Source: Chamaecyparis obtusa
Taxonomy: Eukaryota; Streptophyta; Pinopsida; Cupressales; Cupressaceae
NCBI GenBank assembly: GCA_027943335.1
Contig: BSBK01001302.1
Location: 2,429,501 to 2,493,500 of the forward strand
DNA length: 64,000 nt
Reading direction: 5' to 3'
Shown here: piece by piece, positions 45,990 through 57,809 of the stretch
Layout of the letters: every line of letters starts with the position of its first letter
How positions within the stretch are numbered: position 1 is the first letter of the stretch
Notes under the pieces: generated by a model
What the model was told of the DNA's origin: nothing
What the model saw: only the letters and a program-made list of their open reading frames with translations
Database searches by the model: none
Position numbers and translations under genes: made by a program

Positions 45990-46441
45990 TAACCTTGGGT
46001 AAAGCAAAAGAATAAGATGAAGACAACTGAAGAATGAATTGAATCAAGATGATCAGATGACGCAACCTTGTCAAGGTTTGATTGATTGAAGCATAGATTT
46101 GACTTAGATGAGGGATACTATGCCCTGGATGTATGGGTAGACTTCCAAAATATAACAGACTCGAGTTCACAACACTTAGTCATTTTGATTTATTGATTGA
46201 TAATTGATAGTTATGACAAGTTTTGACACAGGATAAAAAATTAAAAAAAACTCAAATCGATTAAACAGAAGGCTAGATCAGATTCAAAAGGTCACTTTAG
46301 GAAAATGATTGGATTCTTAGTATTTTCTACTCTGTTCCTAACACAGTGATTTTTTTGATAGATTCTGGAAATAGGCTGTAAAAGATGGGTCTCTGATAGT
46401 TCTGAAAACTTTTTGAAATTTCTCAAATGACTTTCTACAGG

Positions 46442-46593
46442 CTCGTATGATTATTGCAAAACTCGCACGACAGGTTGATAGAAGGAATTTTGACTTTTTG
46501 GAATTGACTGGCAACAAAACTCGTACGATAATGCACCTGATACCATATGACAATATGGGGGTTCTGAAATGACAATAGCCAAAATTCATACAA
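46442..46593. repeat. CGTACGA motif cluster 2
   Basis: Copies at 46442 (ctcgtatgat), 46462 (ctcgcacgac), 46519 (actcgtacgat) and 46584 (attcatacaac), in the gypsy leader. Confidence 0.65.
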
Positions 46594-47954
46594 CTTTCTA
46601 ACTTTACAAAATGACTGTTGACTCTAGAAAGGAATTTCACTTTAATTTTTGTAAATTTTTGGGTTTTCAGTTTCGGATTGTTTGCAAATTTCAATGTCCA
46701 GATTTGAGGGTTGTAACAGATTTATTCATTTTCAATAACTAGATAGATAAGCAAGCACGCAAAATAGCAAGCAAGTGATTTCAAGCATGTATAAAAATAA
46801 TGAACAAGGGCAAAAGCAACCTTACGCATGAACAATCAAGTGATTTATTTGTGCTAATCCTTAGAAGTGCTAATTGTGTATGTTCCAAAAAGTTTTGCAA
46901 TAACGCACATATTCCTAGAAATGAAAATTTGGCCTCACTAGGGTTTTTAGTAATGGTTTGACTCTGCAAATTTTATGATCCATGAGGGCGAACTCCAATC
47001 CAAGTGCACTAGGATTTTGACATAGTTCGAGAACTTAATCTTTGGGATCTACTAGGGAGATCTGATAGCCAAACAAGAGACCACACCTATGGAGATTTCT
47101 TCTAATAGGACATTTATATAGCGGTTGTCACTACCATGGAAAAAATGGCTATTACCGCTTGAGGTTTTGTCAACATAGTTGACCCAATTAAGGGAATGTC
47201 CACTAAGGTTAACCCTCTCTAAAGGTGACTCACAAAATATACTACATGGAGACCGGTTCCAAATTCAAGGATCTGAGTTTCTGTTACTACCCAAAAAGGG
47301 AGTAGAGCATAATCCTCTAGCCTTTTCACTTTTAACCCAAACAAAGTAGACAGATTAATCTGACACGCTAAGACCAAGATTATCTCCAAAGATCTATGAT
47401 GTTAACCCCTTATGATCTATCAATCTCTTCAGAGAGAGAATGCATCGATCAAAAGTTGAAGACACACGGATCTAGTAGAATGTGAGATGTCCTCAGTATC
47501 CTCCCTACCTACAAGGGTTCCTTCATTGAGAAGAGTTTCGCTGGAAACCCACTCTCTCAAGAGCCACAAATAGTGTTCATAGGGCCTATTTACTATGTGT
47601 AACAAAGATGCTGAAAGCAAATCTATGTTCATTTTTATAACCCAAAATGAAATATGTGATATGAAAGTAATAAAGGTCACACAAGCCTGACACACAAGAG
47701 TTCTTTTTAATCCAAATCAAAATGTTATCATCTAAAAAGATTACCTAAATTCCTCGCAATGCGCTTAGTAGATTCTTACCTATTTTTAGCAATTCTTGGA
47801 CCTTTTCCAATCAAAAACCAATGAAAATCAATCAAAAATAGAGAATTTCAATTGTTAGGGTTAGCTGTTAGTCAAAATTTGAAAACCAAATCTAAAAACC
47901 AAATCTGACAAACTGCCTAAAAAAGTGAAACGACAATTGCACCCTAGCACTTAA

Positions 47955-48140
47955 ACTCGTACAATAGTGGGTTACCTCCCAGATGAAAATATAGAAGCTC
48001 GTACGACAATGGGTATCAGATCACACAATAATCGAGCTTCCAAATGACAGTGGGTTTCTGCTTGTGTGATCCTCAATCAAATCAACTGTCGTATGACCAT
48101 GGGTATCTCCTGGTATGAGTTTCTAACAAAACTCATACAA
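47955..48140. repeat. CGTACGA motif cluster 3
   Basis: Copies at 47955 (actcgtacaatagtgggtta), 47997 (gctcgtacgacaatgggtat), 48086 (ctgtcgtatgaccatgggta) and 48131 (actcatacaa). Spacing is about 40-90 bp. The extended form includes a GGGTATC tail. Confidence 0.7.
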
Positions 48141-48235
48141 AAATTATATGGAGAAAGAATAAAAATCGTAGCTTGGAACAGAAAAAGACAAGAAAATGAT
48201 AGAAATTGATAAAATTTGAAGGGAAACCTATTTCA

Positions 48236-48258
48236 AGGCCCCACGGTGGGCACCAGAA
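48236..48258 (-). other. Primer binding site of the gypsy element
   Basis: Minus-strand sequence TGGTGCCCACCGTGGGGCC begins 3 bases after the 5' LTR end. A TGG start and GC-rich body are as expected for binding a tRNA 3' end. Similar PBS sequences occur in other Tat elements, from memory; the tRNA is not assigned. Confidence 0.75.
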
Positions 48259-48259
48259 A

Positions 48260-49454
48260 TGTGTGTGAATTTTTTACCTGATTTATAGACACAACACTTC
48301 AGTAAAACATTAGAGGTTAGCTAAAATTAAAATCATGTAATAAATGAAAAACTAAACTAACCAGGCGATTTACTACCTTCTAGTAGATGTGAGAATGTAT
48401 TCTCAGATTATACCGAGATCAGTGACCTTGACGACACCTAAATGAAGGATTTGAGTGCAAAATCTATATATGGAATGAATGCAATTAATCTATTTTTTTG
48501 GTTTTTCTGTGCAATTATGATAATGAAAACTTGATATGGATCTATGCTAATATGAAAATTGATATGCTAAAATGATCTAATAATAATATTCTAAATGATA
48601 TGGATACTATGCAAAAACAATGAAAATCTCACAGCAACTCGAATTCTCAAGATCGATTCTTCAGTCTCCAATTCGGCAGCGTGAGTGTGCAATTCATGAA
48701 TGGATCTCAAATGAAGAGCTGAAGCCTTAATTTATAGAAATCTAGGGCTTTGGAGGTGCATGAAAAAAAGCCATAAATCACTCAAATAACTCAGGTTGAT
48801 TTTTGAGTTATTTTTAAATAAAAGATAATTAACTCACAAAAACATGCAAAAGCAGAGTTCAACTCAAAATAGAGTTTAGATTTAATTGATCATTGATAGT
48901 TGTCTACTTTTCTGACTGTGCATGTTTTATTTATGAATTAATTTAATAATAAAGTGATTTATTTCCAACTTAACTGATTTTGAAAAATAAAATAATTGAT
49001 TTATGGGTTAATTAATTATTTGAAACTTTTATTCAAAAATAATATTATTAAAAATTGACAACTTGCTTTAATTAATTAAATAAGAATTTAATCAATTATT
49101 CATAGGATTTTGGGTTTATTGTGAAAATTAAATAATACAATTTAGGAATAAATAGAATTAACTTCAATTAAATAATTAAGTGGCAGAATTAAATCTAATT
49201 AATTAAATATTGAGAATATTCAATTAATCAAACTTTAGGATAAATAGGATTTATCGCCAAATAATCATTAAATCAAAGATAATTAGGATAATTAGGAATA
49301 TTACTAGGAATATTCCCTGATGCAGAATTTATGATAATCAATTAGGATTCGATGATGTTCAGATGTGCCTTAGGTTAGGACTTCGATGTTGATTTTGTTC
49401 GATGTGTCGATATAGGAGATTAATGAGCCTATAGCCCATTTTTGGGGTATTACA
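48260..49454 (-). repeat. 5' LTR of the gypsy element
   Basis: Matches 31758-32954. It begins tgtgtgtgaatt and ends ggggtattaca on the plus strand, and is followed by GTTAG (49455-49459). Confidence 0.95.
48731..48737 (-). promoter_or_regulatory. LTR promoter TATA box
   Basis: Minus-strand CTATAAA followed by ttaaggcttcagctc, at the expected place inside the 5' LTR. The same element is in the other LTR at 32231-32237. Transcription would start roughly 30 bases further on. Confidence 0.6.
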
Positions 49455-49459
49455 GTTAG

Positions 49460-50150
49460 TACTTATCTATATTATTGCATTATTAATGTATTATTAAATT
49501 ACACCAATAAAAAATAATTATTAGCTTTATTTTCAAAATAAATTTGATTTTTATATTTATTTATCTATGTTATGATTGGTTTAAAAGAATTGGAGTTATA
49601 GGAACAAATTTCTAGAAATAAGAGAATTTTCATGTTTTAAATTGTTTCATTTTTATTTATAATATTACAAATAAAGTAATTTTTTATATAGATATTTAAA
49701 TTTTATTATTTTTATTTTTTAAAATATATATAATTAACTATTTTATAAAAATTTGTTTCACTATTTAAAATAAATTAAATAAAAAATTAAACTATTTCAT
49801 AAGTATTTCACAACAAATATTTATATTCAATTCTCTTATTAAGATTAGTTATAATTGCATAAATATATAAAATGATATAATCTTAAATTAATAATTAAAT
49901 TTAAAAAATAATCTTATTATTATAACTATAATTATATAGATTTTTAATTAAAATAGGATTATGTTTTAGAAACTTATATTATAATTATTATTAATATTAT
50001 TTTATTGAAGTGAAAGTTATAGTTAATATTATATAATTATAAAATAAAAAATAATTTAAAATTTTAGTATTCAAGAAATATAACAAATATTTTTATTAAA
50101 ATATTATGAATGCAAACATGGAACTTGTTAATTAATTATATATATATATA
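49460..50150. other. Extremely AT-rich sequence, continuation of the split DNA element
   Basis: It resumes the AT-rich character seen left of the gypsy. The phrase gttagtacttatctatatta...acaccaataaaaaataa resembles 21050-21130 near the foldback element. Confidence 0.55.
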
Positions 50151-51960
50151 TTATTTATTCAGGAAAGGGCATACTAGGATGATTTGAAGGATCTTGAGAA
50201 GAGATTAAAGGTCATTTGGTTTGAATAAATTAGAGTTGATAGGTTTTTGTTGTCTCCTATGAGCCCAAGAGTCTAGAAAGTACAAGCACCTCTACCACCA
50301 CCTCTTCTTGTTACACAAATGTGACCTACTCCTACCCTTGCTACAAGTCCTCCACCACCCTTTATTTCTCCTACATACTCATATTTGTCCTCATCATTAA
50401 AGCAATCCATGCCAGCACTGTCTTCTTAAAGATCTTGAAACCTATCATCATTCTTGAAATCCCAAGGGTTGTGACACCTCTCCTCACATTTTCACCAAGA
50501 AGAAAAAATCCATTTGTTTATCCCAATGTAGGTTTTAGACCTTATGAGAATTGGCTTGATGAGCCTAATGATTTTGATACTCCAGAGAGAATAATTATTA
50601 AGGATCCCCCATCACATAGAACCATAATCTCTTTTAGATTAGGTGGAGATACAATGGATGATATAAGGGAGATGAATTGTGAACAATTTATCAGTTATAA
50701 AAACTTTATTAAGATAAAAGATTTCAAACATTTTCTAGCTAAGGTCATTAGGGATCAAATCAAAAAAGAGTAAGGGATCCTATATCACAATGCTCAAGTA
50801 AACACTAAACTTGCAATAGAAATAGACAAAAATATTAAGGAAAGAATGAGCCTAATAATACTAGAATAAGGAAAATAAATTTATAGTAGAATTCTTCTTC
50901 TTGAGGGATAGCACACCTCTTCAGCCATTTCCTTTGTGTGCCTAAGAAAAATAGAAGGGATTTATTTTGATGAAGTTCCATAGAAAGATAAGGATCTGTA
51001 TTTTTAATTTTCCTTTGATGATAGGCATGACATGTTGGCAATTTGGTTACTTTTTCTACCACTAAAATTTACTGATGTTCAAAGAGAAAAATGACTTATA
51101 TGGTCATTTCATTGTAGAAATACTCTCTAATACTATAGTTGTCCAAGCGATTTCTCATAGTGAAGAAAATCACTGAGAATCTTGTAACAAAATCACATGA
51201 GGACAACATAAAATTGACTGAAAGATCACACAATCTTGAGGAAAAACAAGTTTCTAGAGAGGCACTACTACCTCCTCCAACACAACCAGCAATATAGGTT
51301 AAGGATGTATTGAAATTGAGGTAGAGAGAAATGGAGGAGAGGGGAAAAAAAAAGAACAATTGCAAGATTGAACTAGACAAAAAAAGAAGTTTTGTCAGAT
51401 TTGATAAGCTCTATGCTTGGAAATAGGCTAGAAGCAATTTTGAGCCATGTGGATACAACTTGGGATGAATACAAGGCAATTGTACAAATTTATAAAGCTC
51501 ATGCATCTTTTTATATATCTTTAGTTTTCATAGTTTCATTTTTTGGAAAAGGACTAAATAAATAAAAGTTTTGCTTGGTCAAATCCCTTTTGACCAACAT
51601 GCACAAAAAATAATGTATAACTTGTATGTGAGATACAATAATACTATTCATTTATTGGAGGCATATAAATTGGATTCTTTATTAACAAATTTAAAGTTGA
51701 TATATTTTGATGGAAACTCAAGCTACCACATGAACTCATTGTTCATAGATGATGCTGATTTGAAAAGAAAGAAAGAGTGGAGGGAAAATGTAGGAAATAT
51801 CTTGGGCCTTATATTTTAAGAAATTAACTTACAAGAAGATAAGTTAGTGGATAAGCTCAATATGTATCTAGATCATTTTTTATATCTTGAGGATGGGCTT
51901 TTGAGAATGGACATTGTCAGGACTTCTTCATTGAGAAGATTATGATAAACATATGGACCT
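50150..51960 (+). pseudogene. Unrecognised decayed coding region
   Basis: Coding-like text on the plus strand in at least three frames. A Pro-rich start (KVQAPLPPPLLVTQ, SPPPPFISPTYSYLSSSLKQ) lies at 50160-50425. The frame 50500-50773 then reads NPFVYPNVGFRPYENWLDEP and DTPERIIIKDPPSHRTIISF. Further pieces near 51400-51500 read MLGNRLEAILSHVDTTWDEY. Stops and frameshifts are frequent after 50773. I see no domain that I can name. It sits between AT-rich DNA and Copia remains. Confidence 0.45.
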
Positions 51961-52399
51961 CGTCAAATAGAATTAATGATAAAAGCATTCAAGCATTATA
52001 AGATGAAGAAGAAATATTATTAGGCCCCAAGATCTATGTTCTAGTTTTTGAATTTTTGAATTTTGAACAAGGAACTAACTCTTTGCATTTAGCACCAAAT
52101 TTTGAAATTTTGAAGTTTGGACAAATTTATTGAAATGTGATTATAAAAGGCGTAAAATTTGATTTGCATCTCAATCTTCCAAATTTGAATTAAATACTAA
52201 TATCATTTCTCTCCCTTATTAAACATATCATTGGTGTGCACTCCTTTTTTAGGGTTAATAAGCTCTTAAGTATAATATATGTATCTTATAAATGTCCACC
52301 AATAGCTTTGATTCCATCAGTAACATTTGTGACTATGTATACATGTAGTTATCAACAATGTTACCTTCTTCATTTCTTAAGACCTCGTACTTCTATTTG

Positions 52400-52725
52400 A
52401 GATTCATTAGTCTTTCTTTTTTGTCTTTATATATCCTTCGCATACCAAGACCAACTTATCCTGGATATCCCTTTAGTAACATTTCAATATTTCACCTTCC
52501 AAAATGATGTGTCACATAAACTACTAAATAGAATTTCTCTTTCTTTCACATTAGCTTCATTTTGTCTTTCTTCATCAATAGTCAAAGGTCTTCCAAAAGG
52601 AGGATAGAAGCTACCACCCAAATACCATTCTGTAATATTTCTAGATATTCTTCCATCTTGTCCTTCTAATAAGGAAAATCAGTGCCATCAAATACCAGTC
52701 CCTGAAAGTGTAAGTTTTGCACCAT
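52400..52725 (-). pseudogene. Copia-type gag, N-terminal end
   Basis: Minus-strand ATG near 52725 gives MVQNLHFQGLVFDGTDFPY and then *KDKMEEYLEILQNGIW. This fits the start of many Copia gags (FDGxxFxYWKxxMExxL...W), with TAG for the conserved Trp. It begins about 45 bp after the PBS at 52771-52782, as expected. Sequence further on decays quickly. Confidence 0.7.
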
Positions 52726-52770
52726 TCTAGATCTAACTCAAGCGGTTAAGCTTCTTAAAAATGAACCTTT

Positions 52771-52782
52771 CTCTAATACCAA
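52771..52782 (-). other. Copia primer binding site (degenerate)
   Basis: Minus strand TTGGTATTAGAG, one C-to-T from the plant Copia consensus TGGTATCAGAG, which pairs with initiator Met-tRNA. Confidence 0.75.
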
Positions 52783-52783
52783 T

Positions 52784-54474
52784 TGTTCAACACATTCCAG
52801 ATGTTGAGAGGGGGTAAATCAACATAAACCAAATTCACACTTGAGTAAACAACTAGCTTCAATATTTACCACATAAAACATTAAGCAAATAATGAATAGA
52901 ATCAATAACACATGAACACCAAAATTTTATACATGGAATACCCAAACTGGAAAAAACAACAATGAGCACTACCCACAAAGATAATTCACTAATGTATATA
53001 GTTTGATTACAAAGATGATAGGATCTCACTATACCATACTTGTACCTAGAGGCTCACTATTAATACAACACTAAATACATATAGGATCTCACTTCTTTGT
53101 ACTTGCAAACAAAGGATCACTCCCAGAGTAGAAAGATACTACAAATTAATTATGCACCCAAGACTCACTATCCAATGAAGAAGGTACATACAAATCTTCA
53201 TGATAGATAAAGATAAATTCTCATGATAATGCAGTTGATTTGCATAACACTTTCAACCTTAGCACCACATTGTTACTGCATTTTCTTCTCTTCTACTATC
53301 ACAAAATACTATCCTCATAAACTAAAATATGTTCTTTTGAAACTCTGCAAATAGATCTTCACTAGTTTACCCACAACTCACTCTCTTCATTTTTTCCAAA
53401 TCACACATTGTACTTATATACAAGATAGATCATTGGATTTTACAACAAGTTTGTCCATACCAAAATGATATTACAATTAAGTGACAACTTGTTCATGGAA
53501 ATATCAAATTACAATAAGGTCACATATCATAAGCATATGGACCAAAACATAGATTATACCTAACATGGACCCAACCAAATAAGAGATATCATTAAATACA
53601 TATGTTACACATAGTACGAACCCATCTAGATAAGAGATAGACATTAAATGTAATGATTGGACCAAAAATATGAATCATGATTCACTTTAGGAGACAGAGA
53701 GGTACCATGAACACTCTACACATAGCCCAATACCAGATTCACAAATACAAGAACAACATCCATAACCATCTCAAATATGTAGTAACACATTACCCAAATA
53801 CCACATCACTTTCCAGATGTATCTAGACCTCTGCATTTCATGGTGAGATCCATGTGCCACATCAAAAACCATGTCACTTGCCAATAGTCTATGTCAGAAG
53901 CCAGCACAACACATTTCCAAACCAAACCACAAACTAATGATAATTGAAACACCTAAAGAAATTGTTTCTAGATCACTGGGATTCATTTTTGGATCACCAA
54001 GAAATACCACAACCAAGAAATAATCCTTAATACAATTTAAATCATATATGTATATCTTCAACCTTATTTTTCAGAGCAAAAACCTTCTTAAAAAATCAAC
54101 TAAATAACTATCATCTAAAATTGCATAAAAATGTTACTAAATGACTATTATTTGGAAAGAGTCATTGACTTCTAAACTAAATAAAATAACTCTAAAGCAC
54201 TGCCAAACACATTCTCACATACTCCAAAATATATACATTTCTTCCAATATTTTGTAGAACTGAATTCATACCTATCTTCTACTATTCTATAGGTTTAGAA
54301 GTACTAACATGTTGATCATGCAACCTTACTTATTTATGAAGTAACAAATATACCTAAACATGTCATCAAAAAATACTTTTGGACACAAGTGTAAGATAAA
54401 ACACATCTAATAACTCTAGACCACACAATGTTTGACATTAATGACAACATACAACCAAACATATATTTCTAGGA
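52784..54474 (-). repeat. Copia LTR with PBS on one side and PPT on the other
   Basis: It begins tgttcaacacattcc next to the PBS (52771-52782) and ends before aatctccccctttttc, a PPT (54475-54488) on the minus strand. Length about 1.7 kb. No second copy lies inside the window, so the boundaries rest on PBS and PPT only. Confidence 0.6.
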
Positions 54475-54488
54475 ATCTCCCCCTTTTT
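54475..54488 (-). other. Copia polypurine tract
   Basis: Minus strand GAAAAAGGGGGAGAT. The same core (AAAGGGGGAGAT) precedes the 3' LTR of the younger Copia at 57485-57498. Confidence 0.75.
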
Positions 54489-54959
54489 CATTCATGGAAA
54501 ATAGCCACCAAAAATATTTTACTAAGATATCACTATCAACTCTCCCTTACTATAATAACCAAAATAATCTTGAATACATTATCAAATAAATATTTTCCTT
54601 ATCTTTCTTCCCTTTTTCCATCAAGAAAAAAGGCCAAAAATGTACTTTCAACTACACAACTGTGACAATATCCACTAGAATTAGTATAGAAAAAATAATA
54701 ACTAAAAAATATCCCCTTGGAAAGATGCACCACTTTGATGCACTAAGCTAGAAGGAGGGGCAATAACCCCAAGCGTTTTCTAGAGAAATTCAAAAGTATC
54801 TTGATCATATGATGGAACATATCTCCAAAAATCTCTAGTCCTCCTGACTAAATGATCATTGTAAGAATATTTCAACTAATATATAAACTACATCTGAACA
54901 GATAGTAGAAGTAACCTTATCCTCATTACCACCAGTAGCCTATACATCAACATATTTTT

Positions 54960-55470
54960 GTTATTCCCCTTCACTATCACTTGGAATAATCATCGCAGAC
55001 AAGAAGCACTCTAGGCACATCTATTTGACACTCTTTGCTTGATTACCAGAGGAAAAGGCATCTGCAAACATCTTTTTCATACTTTTTCCGTTATCTTTTC
55101 TTTCACCTATAGCAACAAAAAGTTCTACCACAACTTCAATCCTTCCAGCACCATTATCCTTTGAAATATCAATAATGCTCATATATTCTTACCCATTAGT
55201 TTTAAATGACAACATAGTTTCCCAAATACTTTTAGATTTTACCTCTTCTATGTATAAAATATTCTTATTAACATATAAGGCAACATAATCCTTAAAATAG
55301 CCAGTTTCCATAGGAGGAAACCAACTCCATAAACTCATCCTATCCTTCAACTTATCAAAGAATCCTCTACATGCAACAACATTGTTAATAAAGCTATCCA
55401 AATGCATAACATTTCTCCAATCCACATTTGAACACAACTTAGTATGAAGAATCTCTAACATAATTAAACA
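54960..55470 (-). pseudogene. Unrecognised ORF of the older Copia-like element
   Basis: The open part (55189-55461) reads SNVDWRNVMHLDSFINNVVA, then DRMSLWSWFPPMETGYFKDY and VALYVNKNILYIEEVKSKSI. Past TAA it continues EYMSIIDISKDNGAGRIEVV and MCLECFLSAMIIPSDSEGE. It lies in the element's sense between the zinc-knuckle gag and the PPT, where pol should be. I do not recognise it as RT or integrase. Confidence 0.45.
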
Positions 55471-55644
55471 ATTAATACATTGTTTATAGTATCATACAAT
55501 CACTTTTTTGGACTACAAAACATAAATATTACCTCTATAAAATTCTTTACTCTGTATTGCCACATTGGGAAGATACTCCACATCCAACCTTGATAGAGAA
55601 AATAGATTGATATGAAAACTCCCCCTCAAACCCTATAGTTTAAG

Positions 55645-56176
55645 TCATTTAACAAAGGAGAAAAAAACATCTAAAATGGATGTCAAACCACCATCATAAG
55701 AACCTTTTGTGTTCTTCATTAAATATGTCTTATTCATTTCTTTTGAGTCTTCTTCAATCATCGAAAAATCATCATGTTTATCCACACTTTTTCTAAACCT
55801 TGCAGTATGTCTTGTCATATTACATTTACAACACACCAAACTATCATTTTTCATATTTGCATTTTCATTATTCTTGACATTGATATTTATACTGCATTCA
55901 ACCTTTTGTGTTTGTATCCATTGCAACCATATCAATATTCATTGAAGTTATTAACATTTCTTTTCACTTTAACTCTACAAAATTTCTTAAGCTTCACTCT
56001 ATTTTTGCAATGAACTGTCTTATTCCCTAACTTATTGTGATGATAGAATATTACATTAAAAACATAAGTCATTTTCATACGTATACATTCATTAACTATG
56101 TGCCCTACTTTATTGGAAGAAAAATAAACTCTATCAAAAGATAAATACTTGGAATGAATAGGAGAAGGGTCTTTGA
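55645..56176 (-). pseudogene. Copia-like gag with several zinc knuckles
   Basis: Zinc knuckles (CX2CX4HX4C) bind element RNA. Three decayed copies are seen on the minus strand: SSNKVGHIVNEC (about 56130-56095), YHHNKLGNKTVHC (about 56045-56005) and VCCKCNMTRHTARFRK (about 55835-55790), each with one or two ligands lost. An acidic tail (DDFSMIEEDSKEMNKT) follows. The 5' side is cut at 56180, where the younger Copia LTR begins. Confidence 0.6.
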
Positions 56177-56179
56177 TTT

Positions 56180-57484
56180 TGTTAATCAACTGAGAGGGGG
56201 GGTGAACCAATTTATGCCAATAGAGAATATTAAAACTTTAACTTCAAACTTATTGCTTATGACAAAACATTGAACTGAAAAAGTGAACACACATACACAT
56301 GAGCACCAGTATTTGTTCTCTAAGAAAACCCTATTAAGGGAAAAAACCCAGTGGGGATGGTACCCAAAAATATCCTCACTATAGGTATAATAACCTTGTT
56401 AAGAGTTATGACCATGTTAGGAGACAAGTATTACAATAGGAAAGTCTTGGTTAAAGGACATGCCCTATTAGGAGTCTTTACTATGATCACAATCAAAGAA
56501 TTGACCCTGTTAGGAGTCCAGCCCTATTAAAGACAATCAAATCCTGTTAGGGGTGTACAATAAATCAACCTTATCAAGAGATTTGAGAGTTAAAGACACT
56601 CTTGGGTTCTCCAAGACTTTCAACTTCAAGTCTGAGATAATTTTGTTCTAAAACTACTTCCATCCTTCAATCACTACCAAGCAAGCTCCACCTTGTGCCA
56701 AAGTGCACAAATACTATTTTTCAAACAGTATCCAATGCAGCCCCAAGCTCACATTCCCTTCTAAATCTTACATATGTATTCTCACACCTATTTTCCAAGG
56801 ATTTCAGTCCTTAAATACAAGTTACAATAATTATATCCAAGTTGATCTTTACAAAATACAAATGGACCCATGTGAAGATGCACACAAAATCTATTCCAAT
56901 GTTACAGCATAGTAATTACATCAACTAATCATTTAGATCTGTTGATTAGGTTTGCATATCATATTACTTGAAACATGTTCCAAGTTAGCCTTCAATTAGG
57001 TCTTCATCAATGCACATGCCATAGCTGATATCACCTATATGATCATGATGCCATATGATCACAATAAGCTCTCAAGCCAATGTCCAACATGAACCTATGT
57101 TTGTATGTCATAACTCAATCAATCATGATTGATATGCACAAATTTCTTCCATCAACTCTGTGAGAACACAATTTTTTTCTCCTAAAAACCAATCATCAGT
57201 AATTCAGTCATAACTCTGTCAGATCAACTCATAAGTGTGATCATGGATGATGAACCAAGTCATCATTAGAAGTCTCCCTTTAAATTCACACATGTTGATT
57301 CTCTGTAAGGTGTATGTACAATTATCTGCTACCTCTTATGCAGGCTCCTAAACAATCTAGTCAATAGCATATGTTTCCATCAATGAAAAACTCTGTCATG
57401 GATGCAACACACAACCAATGAAACATTCCTCTATCATTACTTTTATGCTCCCCCATAGGAATACCATCAAAATTCATGCTAACA
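56180..57484 (-). repeat. 3' LTR of the Copia element
   Basis: Begins tgttaatcaactgagagggg and ends gctaaca on the plus strand. Its first 480 bases match 63512-64000 with many substitutions (for example tttaacttcaaacttatt.ctta and caccagtatttgttctc). Internal short repeats of cctgttaggagt and gttaggag occur near 56400-56560. Confidence 0.88.
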
Positions 57485-57498
57485 ATCTCCCCCTTTGA
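57485..57498 (-). other. Polypurine tract of the Copia element
   Basis: Minus strand TCAAAGGGGGAGAT directly precedes the LTR start TGTTAGC. A similar purine run (attctctcccccattgac, about 57649) lies further inside the element. Confidence 0.85.
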
Positions 57499-57809
57499 CA
57501 TTGATGGCAACATAGATGAAAAACATCTAAATTCTATGAATACCAAACATACCTGTGATGTATCTGTGTCATCATTTTTCAAATCCTCTTCATCAATCAT
57601 CAACTCCTCCAAAGGATGATTCTCTCATTCTATTTTTCATGTGTCATTCTCTCCCCCATTGACATCAATTTCAAAGGTGGTATTGTATATCCAAGATTTC
57701 TTGTTAACTTAGTTTAAATACATATACTCCCCCATAGAGGAAGCATCAAGCATTCAGTCTAGATAATGAAATAGTTCTCTGATATTTCTGGACTAATGCA
57801 ATTTTTGCA

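Larger units (their letters stand above)
45990..48236 (-). other. Gypsy 5' leader, non-coding
   Basis: 2.2 kb between PBS and the gag ATG. No domain is visible in the minus frames at 46338-46694 or 47429-47695. It contains CGTACGA motif clusters 2 (46442-46593) and 3 (47955-48140). In cluster 3 the motif has a longer form, ctcgtacgacaatgggtatc (47998). Confidence 0.6.
31758..49454 (-). mobile_element. Complete Ty3/gypsy retrotransposon, Tat group, with antisense PMD ORF
   Basis: 17.7 kb. TG...CA LTRs of about 1.2 kb flank it and a GTTAG target duplication lies on both sides (31753-31757 and 49455-49459). The gag-pro-pol frame is on the minus strand, with PBS inside the right LTR and PPT inside the left LTR. 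Dual RNase H domains are the hallmark of the Tat group. A PMD-containing frame lies on the plus strand between pol and the 3' LTR. By hand the two LTRs differ at roughly 4% of positions, mostly transitions. Confidence 0.96.
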
